DNA of 19,979 nucleotides. Source: CAWUJK01 sp963922865 (GTDB taxonomy: Bacteria; Patescibacteriota; Gracilibacteria; BD1-5; UBA6164). The position numbers and the translations under genes are program-made. Below, one piece after another: positions 19,616 to 19,979 of this stretch (positions are counted from its first letter, which is position 1; each line of letters begins with the position of its first letter). The stretch spans positions 1-19,979 of the forward strand of contig CAWUJK010000025.1 of NCBI GenBank assembly GCA_963922865.1. Reading direction: 5' to 3'. Below the pieces are notes generated by a model. The model saw nothing but the letters and a program-made list of their open reading frames with translations, searched no databases and had not been told where the DNA came from.

Positions 19616-19942
19616 ATGGTAAAAAATAGTAAAAAAATTAGAATCAGCATAAAAGCATTTGATCATAAATTATTAGATGAAGCTGTAAAAAAAATTGTAC
19701 TTTTAGCGAAAGATTCTGGAGTTTCAGTAATATGACCAGTACCCCTGCCAACAAAAATACAAAAAGTAACTGTTAATAGATCTACTTTTGTTAATAAAGA
19801 TGCTAGAGAACAATTTGAGCTTAGAAGACATAGAAGAATTATAGAAATTTTAGAACCAAATTCTCAAACACTAGAATTTTTACAAAATGTTAATATTCCA
19901 AGTGGTATATGAATTGAAATATCAGAAAAAAATATACACTAA
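19616..19942 (+). CDS. rpsJ: 30S ribosomal protein uS10, 108 aa
   Basis: Component of the 30S head and partner of NusB in antitermination. Close to the usual length of about 102 aa. Family motifs: 'KIRISIKAFDHKLLDEAV', 'VSVIGPVPLPTKIQKVTV', 'VNKDAREQFELRRHRRIIEI' and 'PSGIGIEIS'. The Gly in 'VIGPVPLPT' is TGA and is fixed in the family. First gene of the S10 operon in most bacteria; rplC would be expected just beyond the window end. The remaining 37 bases after the stop hold no gene start. Confidence 0.95.
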
Positions 19943-19979
19943 TATCTTTTTTAGAAGATTAAAATAATTTAAAAATTAA

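Noticed and set aside
332..19942. TGA as selenocysteine or as tryptophan (Mycoplasma code)
   Set aside because: TGA is far too frequent for selenocysteine, and conserved sites require Gly; TGG is still used for Trp, for example in 'KQWYPEN' and 'SKWLTN'.

Overview
The window comes from a low-GC bacterium that reads UGA as glycine. All eleven convincing protein genes lie on the + strand, and in-frame TGA falls where conserved families need glycine: EF-Tu 'RQVGVPYIVVF', 'REGGRTVGSG', ribosomal protein S10 'VIGPVPLPT', and the ATP-grasp loop 'PNGGFGGKG'. Every gene ends in TAA, and reading TGA as stop shatters all of them. This is the code of Candidatus Absconditabacteria (SR1) and Gracilibacteria (BD1-5/GN02). 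Arginine is almost always AGA/AGG; I found one CGA and one CGT codon in the whole window. The sequence alone does not separate the two phyla.

Layout. 1-331: no gene; two abutting stem-loops that may be the 3' end of a structured RNA, then a terminator-like hairpin and a promoter. 332-14043: six unrecognised genes (584, 1039, 1380, 679, 166 and 636 aa). They combine long charged helical or coiled-coil stretches with short Gly-rich hydrophobic segments, and none has a signal peptide. Four promoters with near-consensus -35 boxes and extended -10 boxes drive them as gene 1 / genes 2-3-4 / gene 5 / gene 6, with hairpin terminators between most units. This is the best candidate here for an undescribed system.

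14166-17472: a two-gene operon of ftsX (divisome ABC-transporter-like permease) and an 799-aa fusion of an alpha-L-glutamate-ligase-like ATP-grasp domain with a DUF1704/'QEGLA'-type metallopeptidase domain (HEIEGH). 17539-17775: tRNA-Asp(GUC) and tRNA-Ala(UGC), each with its own promoter. 17801-17868: a nested palindromic element. 17894-18193: two very small basic proteins. 18281-19942: tuf (EF-Tu) and rpsJ (S10), the usual end of the str operon and start of the S10 operon.

Two window-wide traits stand out. No start codon has a recognisable Shine-Dalgarno sequence; leaders are A/T-only stretches and ftsX may be leaderless. Glycine codon choice differs sharply between genes: EF-Tu uses about 31 GGN to 7 TGA, while the 166-aa Gly-rich protein uses 1 GGA to 32 TGA (hand counts).
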